Translations under genes and position numbers: made by a program
Notes under the pieces: model-generated
What the model was told of the DNA's origin: nothing
Database searches by the model: none
The model's input: only the letters and a program-made list of their open reading frames with translations
Source: Nocardia salmonicida NBRC 13393
GTDB taxonomy: Bacteria > Actinomycetota > Actinomycetes > Mycobacteriales > Mycobacteriaceae
Assembly (NCBI RefSeq): GCF_001613085.1
Contig: NZ_BDBR01000008.1
Coordinates: 1-64,000, forward strand
DNA length: 64,000 bases
Direction of reading: 5' to 3'
In this document: positions 8,470 to 16,966 of the stretch, piece by piece
How positions within the stretch are numbered: the stretch's first letter is position 1
Layout of the letters: every line of letters starts with the position of its first letter

Positions 8470-8882
8470 GCAACGATTTTTCGGATACGGACCGGCAGGA
8501 GCGGGTCTATGCCGGGGTGAGCGAGTTCGTCCGCGAATACCTGAGCCAGCTCTATCGTCGTCAGGTCACCGATATCAGCGATACCGTGTGGTGCCCGGAA
8601 TGGTGGCGCCACCCCGAGGCCGCCGTGCGCCTGGACGCGCTGTGGCAGGCGTGGGAGCACTACCGGATGAAAGGCGGCCCCGGTATCAGCGTGTGGTTCC
8701 TCGAACACGCCGATCCCCACATGATCAAGCTGTTCGACCCGCGTGGGCCGTTCAAATACTGCAGCGTGCGCAACGGGCACAAAGAGATGCTCACGTCGTT
8801 GCCGGTGGAGAAGCCGGACCTGGATCAGTGGACCGAGCCCGATAATGGGCTGTGGGACAAGGGCGCTGTTCCCGGCGCCTGA
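8466..8882 (+). CDS. DUF4913 protein
   Basis: This 138-residue acidic protein has the layout of DUF4913 proteins: an N-terminal VREYLSQLYRR-type helix, a WCPEWWRHPEA motif, a LWQAWEHYR helix and a C-terminal half with FDPRGPF. The family is common in actinobacterial mobile elements and next to TraG-like genes, and no biochemical role is established. It is the last gene of the operon; it overlaps the coupling ATPase gene by 4 bp and is followed by a hairpin. A soluble partner of the coupling ATPase is a reasonable guess. Confidence 0.75.
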   Translation: MSNDFSDTDRQERVYAGVSEFVREYLSQLYRRQVTDISDTVWCPEWWRHPEAAVRLDALWQAWEHYRMKGGPGISVWFLEHADPHMIKLFDPRGPFKYCSVRNGHKEMLTSLPVEKPDLDQWTEPDNGLWDKGAVPGA

Positions 8883-8891
8883 GCCGAGCAC

Positions 8892-8928
8892 GATCTCGGC
8901 GGGGCAGCTCCCCGGCGCCGCCGAGATC
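8892..8928. terminator. Hairpin between convergent genes
   Basis: The arms GATCTCGGCGG (8892-8902) and CCGCCGAGATC (8918-8928) form a perfect 11-bp stem around a 15-nt loop. It lies 9 bp after the DUF4913 stop and touches the stop of the convergent gene at 8927, so it could end transcription from both sides. There is no strong T-run. Confidence 0.55.
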
Positions 8929-9499
8929 AGCGTCCGCGTTCGATCCCTCGTTCGATGCCGCGCTCGAGGCCACGTGCCCGCGCGGGCATGTTCCGCGTAC
9001 CCGCGTCGCGCAGCCGGATCGCTTCCTCGGGAGAAATCCCGTGGCCCATCTCGACCAGCATTCGGACCTGGCTCAGTTCGGGGGCGACACCGGCTCGCTG
9101 CAGATGCGCCGCGATCGCCGCGCGCCGCTCGGTGGAGTCGTAGCCGACTGCCTGTCCCGCGCTGCTCGAGTGCCCGGCAGCGCTCGCGGCGAAGGGGGAG
9201 CCCGACTCCTTGTTGAGGCTGACGCCGCGTGATTCGACTCCGCGCGATTCCACCGTGCGCGAGCCCACCGACATCATCTGCACGAGTTCGATATTGCGCG
9301 GATCCTTGGCCTTGAGATCGCGCGCCTCGCGGATCTGCAACTCCCGCGCTTCCTTCATCTTGGCCTCGATCGCCTTCGCGCGTGACTCGGCGTCTTTCTG
9401 ACCGTGTTCACGCGACTTGAGGGCGACCAGGGTGGCCATCTGCAGCATGATGCGCATCATGGACGCCGTTTCGCTGCCGATGTCGTCGAGTTCCGCCAT
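8927..9499 (-). CDS. Uncharacterised coiled-coil-rich small protein
   Basis: This 190-residue protein begins with MAELDDIGSETASMMRIML, followed by a long Lys/Glu/Ala-rich helical stretch (about residues 20-65) likely to form a coiled coil. A variable middle with two short VESRGV repeats comes next, then a second helical domain, and a C-terminus with a repeated RGLERGIERGI pattern. I do not recognise the family. The gene is convergent to the secretion-like operon. The ATG at 9499 is chosen because GGGAG lies just upstream and residues beyond it look non-coding. It may be linked to the neighbouring cluster, but nothing in the sequence shows that. Confidence 0.65.
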   Translation of the reverse strand: MAELDDIGSETASMMRIMLQMATLVALKSREHGQKDAESRAKAIEAKMKEARELQIREARDLKAKDPRNIELVQMMSVGSRTVESRGVESRGVSLNKESGSPFAASAAGHSSSAGQAVGYDSTERRAAIAAHLQRAGVAPELSQVRMLVEMGHGISPEEAIRLRDAGTRNMPARARGLERGIERGIERGR

Positions 9500-9685
9500 G
9501 ACTGCTCCCCGATGCTGCTGTGGAAGTGGACATCTGAGCCTACCGCGCGAAGGACACGATGCGATGTCCGGCGGGGCCGACCGGTGGCCGAAAAAGTGCG
9601 GGTGACCGGGTCGTGGGCCGAATGAATCGTAGGGTTGCCTAGCCTCTGATGATCTTCTTCGCACGTCGGGGCCAGAAAAGTGGAA

Positions 9686-9717
9686 ACGGACCGGACACGC
9701 GAGCGTGTCCGGTCCGT
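9686..9717 (-). terminator. Intrinsic terminator of the peptidylprolyl isomerase gene
   Basis: Two perfectly complementary 14-nt arms (9686-9699 and 9704-9717) enclose a 4-nt loop. On the minus strand the stem is followed by a T-rich tract (TTTCCACTTTT). It lies 23 bp after the stop of the minus-strand isomerase gene and fits an intrinsic terminator well. Confidence 0.75.
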
Positions 9718-9739
9718 TGTGTCGCTGAGAAAGGCGGCG

Positions 9740-10636
9740 TCAGCCCACCTTGACAGTGTTGAACGAGATCGGGATGGCGGGCCCACCGTCCTCGGCGCCG
9801 CCCTTGACGCCGCCGCTCGCGACCTTGTCCAGGGTGGCCAAGCCCGCTTCGTCGATCGTGCCGAAAATGGTGTAGTTCGGCGGCAGCTGCGTGTCACCGA
9901 AGACCAGGAAGAACTGGCTTCCGTTGGTGCCCTTGCCCTCCGACGAGGTACCGGCGTTGGCCATGGCGACCAGGCCGCGCTTGTAGTTCACCGGCTGCTG
10001 GAGCGCCGGGTCACCGGCGGCGAACAGATCGGTCGGGTATTCGTTGTCGAAGCTGTAGCCGGGGCCACCCATGCCGGTGGCCGCGGGGTCACCGCACTGC
10101 AGGATGCCGAAGCCCGGCGTCGCCACGATGCGGTGGCAGCTGGTCTTGTCGAAGTAGCCCTGCTGGGCCAGGCTCACCAGCGAGTTCACCGTGCAGGGTG
10201 CCTGTGCGCTGTTGAGCGACAACCCGATCGGGCCCTGCGTGGAATCGATCGCGACCTTGACCTCGGGGCCGTCGGTGGCGACCGAGGTCGTGGCCGGCGC
10301 GGTGACGGGCTTCGCGGGGGGTTCTTGGCCCACCGGGTAGCTGCAGTCGACGGTCGCGGGCTTGGCCGCGGCCGGCGGCGGACCGGGGATGTCGAGGGGG
10401 GTGTTGACGAACTGGGTCGTCGGCACCGCCGAGGACGACTCGGCGGTCGCCGACTCGCTGTCGTCGCCTCTGGTGAGGAAATACACGCCGGTCGCGGCGG
10501 CCGCGACGACTATCACACCCAGTACCGAGCCCGCGATCGTCAAGCGCTTGCGCTTCTTCTCCTGCTCGGCCCGTCGTGCCAGCTGGCGCTCCAGCTTGCG
10601 CTTGGCCGCCGCCCGTCGCTGTTCGTTACTCGGCAC
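9740..10636 (-). CDS. Membrane-anchored cyclophilin-type peptidylprolyl isomerase
   Basis: This 298-residue protein has a Lys/Arg/Gln-rich cytoplasmic head, one membrane segment (about residues 31-54), a Ser/Thr/Pro-rich linker and a C-terminal cyclophilin domain (about 130-298). Recognisable cyclophilin segments are [24 protein letters not shown] and [21 protein letters not shown]. It should catalyse cis-trans isomerisation of proline bonds in exported proteins. It matches the M. tuberculosis Rv2582 (ppiB) type and its position near hisS. The start is GTG at 10636, divergent from hisS. Confidence 0.88.
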   Translation of the reverse strand: MPSNEQRRAAAKRKLERQLARRAEQEKKRKRLTIAGSVLGVIVVAAAATGVYFLTRGDDSESATAESSSAVPTTQFVNTPLDIPGPPPAAAKPATVDCSYPVGQEPPAKPVTAPATTSVATDGPEVKVAIDSTQGPIGLSLNSAQAPCTVNSLVSLAQQGYFDKTSCHRIVATPGFGILQCGDPAATGMGGPGYSFDNEYPTDLFAAGDPALQQPVNYKRGLVAMANAGTSSEGKGTNGSQFFLVFGDTQLPPNYTIFGTIDEAGLATLDKVASGGVKGGAEDGGPAIPISFNTVKVG

Positions 10637-10722
10637 TACCGCGTTCCTCCCGTGTTCGTCAGGTTCGTCTAGAGGGTAACCGGTTGGACGCGGAGGGCGC
10701 CCGTGGGGAAAACTGGACCATC

Positions 10723-11994
10723 GTGACCAAGACCAGCAGCTTCACCGCCCCGAAGGGGGTCCCCGACTACCTGCCGCCCGGTTCGGCCGAGTTCGTCGCC
10801 GTGCGCGACGGCTTGATCCACGCCGCCCGACTGGCAGGGTACGGGCATGTCGAGCTGCCGGTATTCGAACAGACCGCCCTGTTCGCACGGGGTGTCGGCG
10901 AGTCGACCGACGTGGTCAGCAAGGAGATGTGGACCTTCGCCGACCGCAACGGCGAGAGCTTCACCCTTCGTCCCGAAGGCACCGCGGGCGTGATGCGCGC
11001 GGTGATCCAGCACGGTCTGGACAAGAGCGGTCAGCTGCCGGTGAAACTCTGCTACGCCGGTCCGTTCTTCCGGTACGAGCGCCCGCAGGCCGGTCGGTAC
11101 CGGCAGTTGCAGCAGGTCGGCATCGAGGCGATCGGCATCGACGATCCCGCCCTCGACGCGGAGGTCATCGCGATCGCCGACGCCGGGTTCCGCTCGCTCG
11201 GCCTGGACGGGTTCCGCCTCGAGATCACCTCGCTCGGCGACGAGACGTGCCGTCCGCAGTACCGCGAACTGCTGCAGGAGTTCCTCCGTGGGCTGCCACT
11301 GGACGAGGAGACCCAGCGCCGCGCCGAGATCAACCCGCTGCGCGTGCTCGACGACAAGCGTCCGGAAGTGCGTGAGCTGACCGCGAACGCGCCGTTGATG
11401 ATCGACCACCTCTCGGAGTCGGCGAAGGCCCATTTCGAGCAGGTTCTCGGCCACCTCGACGCGCTCGGCGTGCCGTATGTGGTGAACCCGCGCATGGTGC
11501 GTGGCCTGGACTACTACACCAAGACCACGTTCGAATTCGTGCACGATCAGCTCGGCGCGCAGTCGGGCATCGGCGGCGGTGGGCGCTACGACGGGCTGAT
11601 GGCCGAACTCGGCGGACAGCCGCTGTCGGGCATCGGTTTCGGCATCGGTGTCGACCGGACCGTGCTGGCGCTCGCGGCCGAGGGCAAGTCGGCGGCCGAT
11701 CCGGCGCGCTGCCAGGTCTACGGCGTCGCGCTCGGTGACGCCGCCAAGGCGAAGCTGGTCGCGCTGGCCGGTGAGCTGCGCGCGGCCGACATCAGCGTCG
11801 ACCTGGCCTATGGCGGACGCGGGATGAAGGGCGCGATGAAGGGCGCCGACCGTTCGGGGGCGAAATACACCCTCGTGCTCGGTGATCGCGATCTCGCCGA
11901 GAACACCATCGGCGTCAAGGAGATGGCGACCGGCGAGCAGCGGTCCGTCCCGCTCGACGGCGTCGTCGCGGTGCTGCGCGGGGAGCTCGGGTAG
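10723..11994 (+). CDS. hisS: Histidyl-tRNA synthetase
   Basis: This 423-residue class II synthetase charges tRNA-His with histidine. It begins with the family-typical [13 protein letters not shown]. Motif 2 is [17 protein letters not shown]. The histidine-specific segments [12 protein letters not shown] and GGGGRYDGL are present, followed by [10 protein letters not shown] and a C-terminal anticodon-binding domain with [19 protein letters not shown]. The GTG at 10723 gives the family-length protein; longer in-frame starts would extend into the divergent promoter. Confidence 0.96.
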   Translation: MTKTSSFTAPKGVPDYLPPGSAEFVAVRDGLIHAARLAGYGHVELPVFEQTALFARGVGESTDVVSKEMWTFADRNGESFTLRPEGTAGVMRAVIQHGLDKSGQLPVKLCYAGPFFRYERPQAGRYRQLQQVGIEAIGIDDPALDAEVIAIADAGFRSLGLDGFRLEITSLGDETCRPQYRELLQEFLRGLPLDEETQRRAEINPLRVLDDKRPEVRELTANAPLMIDHLSESAKAHFEQVLGHLDALGVPYVVNPRMVRGLDYYTKTTFEFVHDQLGAQSGIGGGGRYDGLMAELGGQPLSGIGFGIGVDRTVLALAAEGKSAADPARCQVYGVALGDAAKAKLVALAGELRAADISVDLAYGGRGMKGAMKGADRSGAKYTLVLGDRDLAENTIGVKEMATGEQRSVPLDGVVAVLRGELG

Positions 11995-12073
11995 CGGGCT
12001 GCCGCGGTCGGTGGGGCGCGGTAATCTGACCGCGCCACACCGGGTGGGCCGGTGGCGGGTGGAGAGGGTCATC

Positions 12074-12721
12074 GTGGACGGGCAATCCGGGCAGTCGTCG
12101 GCGACGGAACCGGTGGGTATCGACCTTGTGGCGCCCGAGGTGTTCGCGCCGATGTTGCGCAGGCTCGCGCTGGCCGCGCTCGGAGTCGGCGTCGGGGCGA
12201 CGCTGCTGTCGGCGGTCTGGCTGAGCTGGCCGTACGCGATCCTGATCGGACTGGCCGTCGCGGTCCCGACCATCGGCTACGTGTTCGCGTTCCAGCGTCG
12301 CCGAATGTGGTTGAGCGGCACCGTGATCCGCGCACATCGCCTGTTCGGCGAACATACCCTCGACCTCGCCGACGCCACTGGCGTGCACCTGCTGGTGTAC
12401 CCCGCACGGCTCAGTCGCATCGCCTTGCGGGTCACCGCGGGCGGCGACACCCAATTGGTGCCCCTGGCGATGTATACCGATGTGGGTAGCGGACGCGAAC
12501 TGCACCTACTCGGCCTGCGCAAACTCGCCGACGCGCTCGCCGCCAGCGAACTCGTCGCCGCGATCGCGATCTCGGAAGTACTGGTGCAGCAGCTGCGCGC
12601 CGAGGCGCGCGATGCGGGTCTCGAGGAACGCCCGCTGTATCGCGCGGTGCGGTCGGTGCGCAGCAAGGACAGTGTTTCGCCGGTAGTCCTCAGCGATTCC
12701 GAGGTCGCCGCACTCGGCTGA
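12074..12721 (+). CDS. Two-helix membrane protein of unknown function
   Basis: This 215-residue protein has two adjacent hydrophobic segments (about residues 29-49 and 53-72), with the remaining C-terminal two thirds soluble. The C-terminal part reads like a small beta-rich domain followed by helices, a layout common in actinobacterial two-helix proteins with a PH-like cytoplasmic domain. I cannot name a family. It lies 79 bp downstream of hisS on the same strand. The GTG at 12074 follows a GGAGAGGGTC ribosome-binding site. Confidence 0.7.
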   Translation: MDGQSGQSSATEPVGIDLVAPEVFAPMLRRLALAALGVGVGATLLSAVWLSWPYAILIGLAVAVPTIGYVFAFQRRRMWLSGTVIRAHRLFGEHTLDLADATGVHLLVYPARLSRIALRVTAGGDTQLVPLAMYTDVGSGRELHLLGLRKLADALAASELVAAIAISEVLVQQLRAEARDAGLEERPLYRAVRSVRSKDSVSPVVLSDSEVAALG

Positions 12722-12748
12722 ACCTCTCGTTGTCGGATCCGAGGGCGG

Positions 12749-13762
12749 TCAGCCGAAGAGAGCGAGTTGCGCGCTCTGTGGCGTGGCAGGGGGAGTGGCT
12801 GGTGTTGTGCGGCCTTGGGTCTGACGGAGGCCGTGGTGCGTCAGCAGGGGGTTCACCCGGTCGCGTAGCCAGTCGCGGTAGAGCGGGGTGACGTTGCCGC
12901 CGCGGGCGTAGAGCTGGCGGTAGCGGCGGATGAGCGCGGGGTGTTCGGTGGCGAGCCAGGTGAGGAACCAGTCCCGGGTGGGGCCGCGCAGGTGCATCGG
13001 GAAGGCCATGGCGCTGGACGCGCCCGCGTCGGAGATCGCGGCGAACAGGGCCTCGAGATGGGCCCGGCTGTCAGTGAGGCACGGGATGATCGGCGCGGCC
13101 ATGACATGGACGATGAAGCCCGCGTCGGCCAGCGCGCGGACCAGGTCGAGGCGGGCGCGCGGTTCGGGGGTGCCCGGTTCGAGGCTGTGGTGCAGATCGG
13201 GATCGAGGATGGCGATCGACACCGCGACGCTCACCTCGACGCGCCGGGCCGCCTCGGTGAGTAGCGGGAGGTCGCGGCGCAGCAGCGGGCCTTTGGTGAG
13301 GATGGAGAACGGGGTGCCCGAATCGGCGAGCGCGGTGATGATGCCGGGCATCAAGCGGTATCGGCCCTCGGCACGTTGATAGGGGTCGGTGTTGGTGCCG
13401 AGCGCCACCGCCTCGCGCTGCCAGGACCGGCGCATGAGCTCACGGCGTAGCACCGCGGCGATATTGGTCTTCACCACGATCTCGGAATCGAAATCCTCGC
13501 CCGCGTCGAGGCCGAGATATTCGTGGCTGCCGCGCGCGAAGCAATAGCGGCAGGCGTGCGAGCAACCGCGCATCGGGTTGATCGTCCAGCGGAAGGGCAG
13601 CGCGGAGCTCTCCGGCATCTTGTTCAGCGCGCTCTTGCACAGCACCTCGTGGAAGGTGATGCCGTCGAACTCGGGGGTGCGGACGGAGCGAACCAGCCCG
13701 GCCCTGGTCAGGCCGGGCAGCGCGCCGTCATCGGCGTCCAGGGTCTGAGCTTGCCACCGCAC
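12749..13762 (-). CDS. Rv2578c-type radical SAM protein
   Basis: This 337-residue protein has the CSHACRYC motif (CxxxCxxC, about residues 67-74) that binds the 4Fe-4S cluster of radical SAM enzymes, followed by ALGTNTDPYQ and SILTKGPLLRRDLPLL segments. It is close in order and motifs to M. tuberculosis Rv2578c, related to spore photoproduct lyase-like radical SAM proteins; the substrate is unknown. A perfect LexA-type box lies 9 bp upstream of the GTG start, so it is probably part of the SOS response and may act on damaged DNA. There is no good ribosome-binding site, so translation may be leaderless. Confidence 0.88.
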   Translation of the reverse strand: MRWQAQTLDADDGALPGLTRAGLVRSVRTPEFDGITFHEVLCKSALNKMPESSALPFRWTINPMRGCSHACRYCFARGSHEYLGLDAGEDFDSEIVVKTNIAAVLRRELMRRSWQREAVALGTNTDPYQRAEGRYRLMPGIITALADSGTPFSILTKGPLLRRDLPLLTEAARRVEVSVAVSIAILDPDLHHSLEPGTPEPRARLDLVRALADAGFIVHVMAAPIIPCLTDSRAHLEALFAAISDAGASSAMAFPMHLRGPTRDWFLTWLATEHPALIRRYRQLYARGGNVTPLYRDWLRDRVNPLLTHHGLRQTQGRTTPATPPATPQSAQLALFG

Positions 13763-13770
13763 CCCACGAG

Positions 13771-13786
13771 TCGAACATTTGTTCGA
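13771..13786. promoter_or_regulatory. LexA (SOS) box
   Basis: The sequence TCGAACATTTGTTCGA is a perfect match to the actinobacterial SOS box (TCGAAC, four bases, GTTCGA). It lies 9 bp before the start of the Rv2578c-type radical SAM gene. The SDR gene on the other side runs the same way and ends at 13794, so the radical SAM gene is the natural target. Confidence 0.85.
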
Positions 13787-13793
13787 ACAGGTG

Positions 13794-14768
13794 TCAAGCC
13801 TGACGCGACGCCCGCAGGAAGTCGACGAGGTCGTTGACGGTCTCCAGGGTCGGACGCGGGCGGTAGCCGAGTTCGCGTTCGGCCTTGCCGTGATCGACGG
13901 TCGGCGCCGAGATCAGCGCGCCCATGGCGGCTTTGGACATGATGTCGGAGCCGAGGCGCCTGCTGATCGGCTCGAGCACCGGCATCATCGCGCCGACCGC
14001 CTTCGCCGGGATGACGAAGCGTGGACCCTTGGCGCCGGTGCGGGCCGCGGCCATCCGGCACAGGTCGACCATCGTGATCATCTCGCCGCCGAGCAGGTAG
14101 TTCTCGCCGGTGCGGCCCTTCTCGCCAGCCAGAATCAGGCCGTGGGCGACATCGCGCACGTCGACCAGATCGAAGCCGCCACCGATCATCACCGGAACTC
14201 GGCCACGCATCGCCTGGCCGGCGGCGGAGTTGATGCGCGAGAGCCGGTCCAGGTGGTCGACCGGACCGTAGACGCCGGTCGGATTCACGATCACCGCGTC
14301 GAGTCCACGTTCGATCACCGGCCGCAACGCCAGTTCGCCGGACCACTTCGACCGGTCGTACACCGGCAGGCTGGGATCGTCGGAGCGGCCGGAGGTCTCG
14401 TCGATGTGCCCGCCCGCGCGGTACTGATCGAAGGCGTGGATCGAGCTGGTGTGGACGAACCGACGCACACCCGATTCCAGCGCCGCCTCGGCGGTGACGC
14501 GCACGCCTTCGGTGTTCACCCGCCACGCCAGATCGTTGCGTTCGGCGAGGGTGATCAGCGCGACGAGGTGGTAGACCACCTCGGCGCCCGCCAGCACCGT
14601 ACGCATCGACGCGGGGTCGAGCACATCGCCTTCGACCCAGGTCACGGCCGGATCGGCGGTGGTCGGGGCTACGCGGTCGATCGCGACGACCTCGTGGCCG
14701 CGCTCGACGAGCAGAGGGATCAAGTTGGTACCGAGGTAGCCGGCTGCGCCGGTCACTGCGACCTTCAT
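13794..14768 (-). CDS. NAD(P)-dependent SDR / epimerase, 3-beta-hydroxysteroid dehydrogenase-like
   Basis: This 324-residue extended short-chain dehydrogenase has a Rossmann motif VTGAAGYLG at residues 5-13, a HTSSIHAF segment and the catalytic Tyr-Lys in VYDRSKW, followed by NPTGVYGP. It would oxidise, reduce or epimerise a sugar-nucleotide or hydroxysteroid-like substrate. A KstR-type operator 14 bp upstream of the ATG favours sterol or lipid metabolism, but the exact substrate cannot be read from the sequence. ATG at 14768 is chosen because it starts directly at the Rossmann strand (MKVAVTGAAG). Confidence 0.85.
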   Translation of the reverse strand: MKVAVTGAAGYLGTNLIPLLVERGHEVVAIDRVAPTTADPAVTWVEGDVLDPASMRTVLAGAEVVYHLVALITLAERNDLAWRVNTEGVRVTAEAALESGVRRFVHTSSIHAFDQYRAGGHIDETSGRSDDPSLPVYDRSKWSGELALRPVIERGLDAVIVNPTGVYGPVDHLDRLSRINSAAGQAMRGRVPVMIGGGFDLVDVRDVAHGLILAGEKGRTGENYLLGGEMITMVDLCRMAAARTGAKGPRFVIPAKAVGAMMPVLEPISRRLGSDIMSKAAMGALISAPTVDHGKAERELGYRPRPTLETVNDLVDFLRASRQA

Positions 14769-14781
14769 GAGCCCGAGGATA

Positions 14782-14795
14782 TAGAACATGTTCTA
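14782..14795. promoter_or_regulatory. KstR-type operator candidate
   Basis: TAGAACATGTTCTA is a perfect 14-bp palindrome and fits the pattern TnnAACnnGTTnnA recognised by the TetR-family cholesterol-catabolism repressor KstR. It lies 14 bp upstream of the SDR start codon, where it would block its promoter. Assignment to KstR rests on the motif alone. Confidence 0.6.
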
Positions 14796-14960
14796 GTTTT
14801 GATAGTCGATCGACCAGATCGAACGTGGCACGACTCGAAAACTGTCGGGGAATTCGGCTATATTTGGCGCCAATCGCAGTTGGGCGGTCGCGTCGGGAGT
14901 TTCGCGTCCGCCGTTGCCTTCTGTAGTGCAGACTTTTCACGACGAGTTGGGGGGATTCGC

Positions 14961-15290
14961 ATGACTGATCTCTCGGTGCAAACCGGAGAGGTCGCCGCGT
15001 TCGCGGCGACCAATGGCGGGGTGGCGGCACAGGTCGCCGCGGCGGGCAATATCGACTTGGTCGCCAGCGTGTCGGCGGCGACGCCGGTGTTCGGCCTCAT
15101 CGGCGCCGATTACCTGGCGATGTTCGCGGCGGCACAAGCGTTGCAGGCCAAGGACATCAACGACCTGTCGGCCAAGTTCAGCTCGCTCTCGGACGCGGCT
15201 TTCAAGTCGTCGGTGACCTTCGAGTCGACCGATATCGACAACGCCGCCGAACTCGCGCGTCAGGCTGCTGGGCTCGGGGGTCCTGCGTGA
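14961..15290 (+). CDS. EspC-like small protein (candidate type VII secretion substrate)
   Basis: This 109-residue Ala-rich helical protein begins LSVQTGEVAAFAATNGGVAAQV, with spacing like EspC-family ESX substrates (short N-terminus, helix, a central Gly/Pro turn at ATPVFGLIGADYL, second helix). No signal peptide is present. I do not see a clear YxxxD/E export motif at the C-terminus. The stop overlaps the start of the next large gene (GTGA), an arrangement like espC-espA. It is preceded by a GTTGGGGGG ribosome-binding site. Confidence 0.6.
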   Translation: MTDLSVQTGEVAAFAATNGGVAAQVAAAGNIDLVASVSAATPVFGLIGADYLAMFAAAQALQAKDINDLSAKFSSLSDAAFKSSVTFESTDIDNAAELARQAAGLGGPA

Positions 15291-16909
15291 AGCCGCTGAG
15301 TTCGGACACCGGCGTCATCGCTCCCGACGCTGCCATGGCGGCCGCCGATGCCGCGACCGCGTCGGTGATGGGTGCGGCACCGCTCGACGCGCAGGCGATT
15401 CTGGATGTGTCGCTGATGCAGGTGCCCGAGGATGTGGCGGCCGACGAGGAAGCGGTCTTCACGCTCGCGCAGAAGATCACCGACGAAGCCCAGAACGGCA
15501 GCATGTCGCCCGCCGGGTTGGGCGGGCTCGGCACCGGCGTGCAACCCCAGGACATCCTGTCCGGCGTCGCCGAGGACGCCTCGTCCGCGCTCAGTGGCCT
15601 GCAGGGCACGGTGGCTCAGGTCGCGGCGCCCGCGTCGGCCGCCGCACTGACCGCGTTCGACCAGGCCAAGTCCGCGCTCACCGGAACATCGGGCGCCGGC
15701 GCCGCGAACACCTCTGGCGCGAGCACGTCCGCCGCCGCGACGACACTGACCGAAGATCCGGTCGCCGCGCTGATGAGCGGACTGTCGCTGCCCGCGCTGC
15801 CCGGCATCGACACCCTGTTCCAGCCGTTCCTCGACCTGCTCAGCAGCTTCGGTACCGGTGTTTTCAGCGGGCTGGACCCGACCACGATCCTGAGCAACTC
15901 CTCTGCGGTGATCGAGCAGGCGATGAGCCTGGCCCAAGGTGGGGTGAAGACCGTTCAGCAGGTGTGGGAAGGTCAGGCCGCCGACGCGGCGACCACCGCC
16001 AGCCAGCAGGCGCAGACCCAGGGGCAGGACACCAGTCAGCGCGGCATCGACATCTCCGCGCTCACGCAGCAGGCGGCCGCTGTGGTGCAGACCGGCAACG
16101 CGCAGCTCACCACCATCGCCACCACCTTCGCGGCCCAGGCCACCGCGCTCGCGCCGACGATCATGCTGCCGCCGACCCAGGCCACCCTGATCGGCTTGGC
16201 CACTACGCATCTCGGTGACGCGGTGTCGGTCGTCAATGTCACCCGTGGACAGTTGATGGGCTACACCGGTGAACTCAGCGGCGTCGTCGGGCAGCTCGCC
16301 AGTCAGAGCGGCTTGCCCTCGCCCGAGGAAGTCCTCTCCGCCGCCTCGGAGAACATCGGCGAACCGCTGCTCACCCAGGCCGAGGAAGCCCTCACCGGCG
16401 GCGGCGACTCCTCCACCACCGCAGCGAGCACCACCGCGGGCACCACCTCTCCCGGCTCGACGACAGCGTCGAGCCTCGGCTCCGGTGGTTCCGGTGGCAG
16501 CGGCGGCGGTTCCGGCGCCTCGCTCGGCGCGCTCGGGACCGCGCGGGGTGGTGCGGGCGGCAGTTCCGCGGGCACCCCGAGCGCGGGTACGCCGAAGACC
16601 ACCGCGGCCGTGCCGGGTGCGGCGGTCCCCGCCGGTCGAGTGATGCCCACCGTCAACGCGATGGGCTCCGGCACCACCACGGCCGCGAGCACCGGCGGTA
16701 CCTCCGGCATGATGGGCGGCGGCGCGGGAGCGGGCGGCGGCGCGGGCCGTGGCAACAACGAGGAAGAACACGGTCGTACCGTGCAGCCCTACCAGAGCCG
16801 CACCGGCAACGACGATCTCACCGGTCCGCTGGGTGAATCCACACCCGACGTCATCGGTGCCGTCCACGAGGACGAACGCGACGAGGACGCGACCGCGGAT
16901 CGCTTCTGA
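15287..16909 (+). CDS. Large Ala/Gly-rich EspA-like protein, partner of the EspC-like gene
   Basis: This 540-residue protein has three parts. Residues 1-130 are Ala-rich and helical. Residues 150-365 are a second helical region with a hydrophobic LPALPGIDTLFQPFLDLLSSFGTGVF stretch and a WEG motif at 225-227 that recalls the WxG turn. Residues 365-505 are Gly/Ser/Thr/Ala low complexity, followed by an acidic end. There is no classical signal peptide. Layout and the 4-bp overlap with the EspC-like gene suggest a co-secreted type VII pair; the ESX machinery itself is not in this window. The family is inferred from architecture, not a clear sequence match. Confidence 0.6.
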   Translation: MKPLSSDTGVIAPDAAMAAADAATASVMGAAPLDAQAILDVSLMQVPEDVAADEEAVFTLAQKITDEAQNGSMSPAGLGGLGTGVQPQDILSGVAEDASSALSGLQGTVAQVAAPASAAALTAFDQAKSALTGTSGAGAANTSGASTSAAATTLTEDPVAALMSGLSLPALPGIDTLFQPFLDLLSSFGTGVFSGLDPTTILSNSSAVIEQAMSLAQGGVKTVQQVWEGQAADAATTASQQAQTQGQDTSQRGIDISALTQQAAAVVQTGNAQLTTIATTFAAQATALAPTIMLPPTQATLIGLATTHLGDAVSVVNVTRGQLMGYTGELSGVVGQLASQSGLPSPEEVLSAASENIGEPLLTQAEEALTGGGDSSTTAASTTAGTTSPGSTTASSLGSGGSGGSGGGSGASLGALGTARGGAGGSSAGTPSAGTPKTTAAVPGAAVPAGRVMPTVNAMGSGTTTAASTGGTSGMMGGGAGAGGGAGRGNNEEEHGRTVQPYQSRTGNDDLTGPLGESTPDVIGAVHEDERDEDATADRF

Positions 16910-16915
16910 CCCGAA

Positions 16916-16945
16916 GGGGCTCACCGGTGGAAACCGGCGAGCCCC
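16916..16945. terminator. Bidirectional terminator between convergent genes
   Basis: The arms GGGGCTCACCGGT (16916-16928) and ACCGGCGAGCCCC (16933-16945) pair over 13 positions with one mismatch around a GGAA tetraloop. It sits 7 bp after the EspA-like stop and 22 bp from the end of the convergent secreted-protein gene. Confidence 0.7.
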
Positions 16946-16966
16946 TGTCGGTTCAGCGTCGAACGA

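Noticed and set aside
1..9499. A bounded integrative element covering the secretion-like operon
   Set aside because: No integrase, excisionase, tRNA gene or direct-repeat att site could be found in the window.
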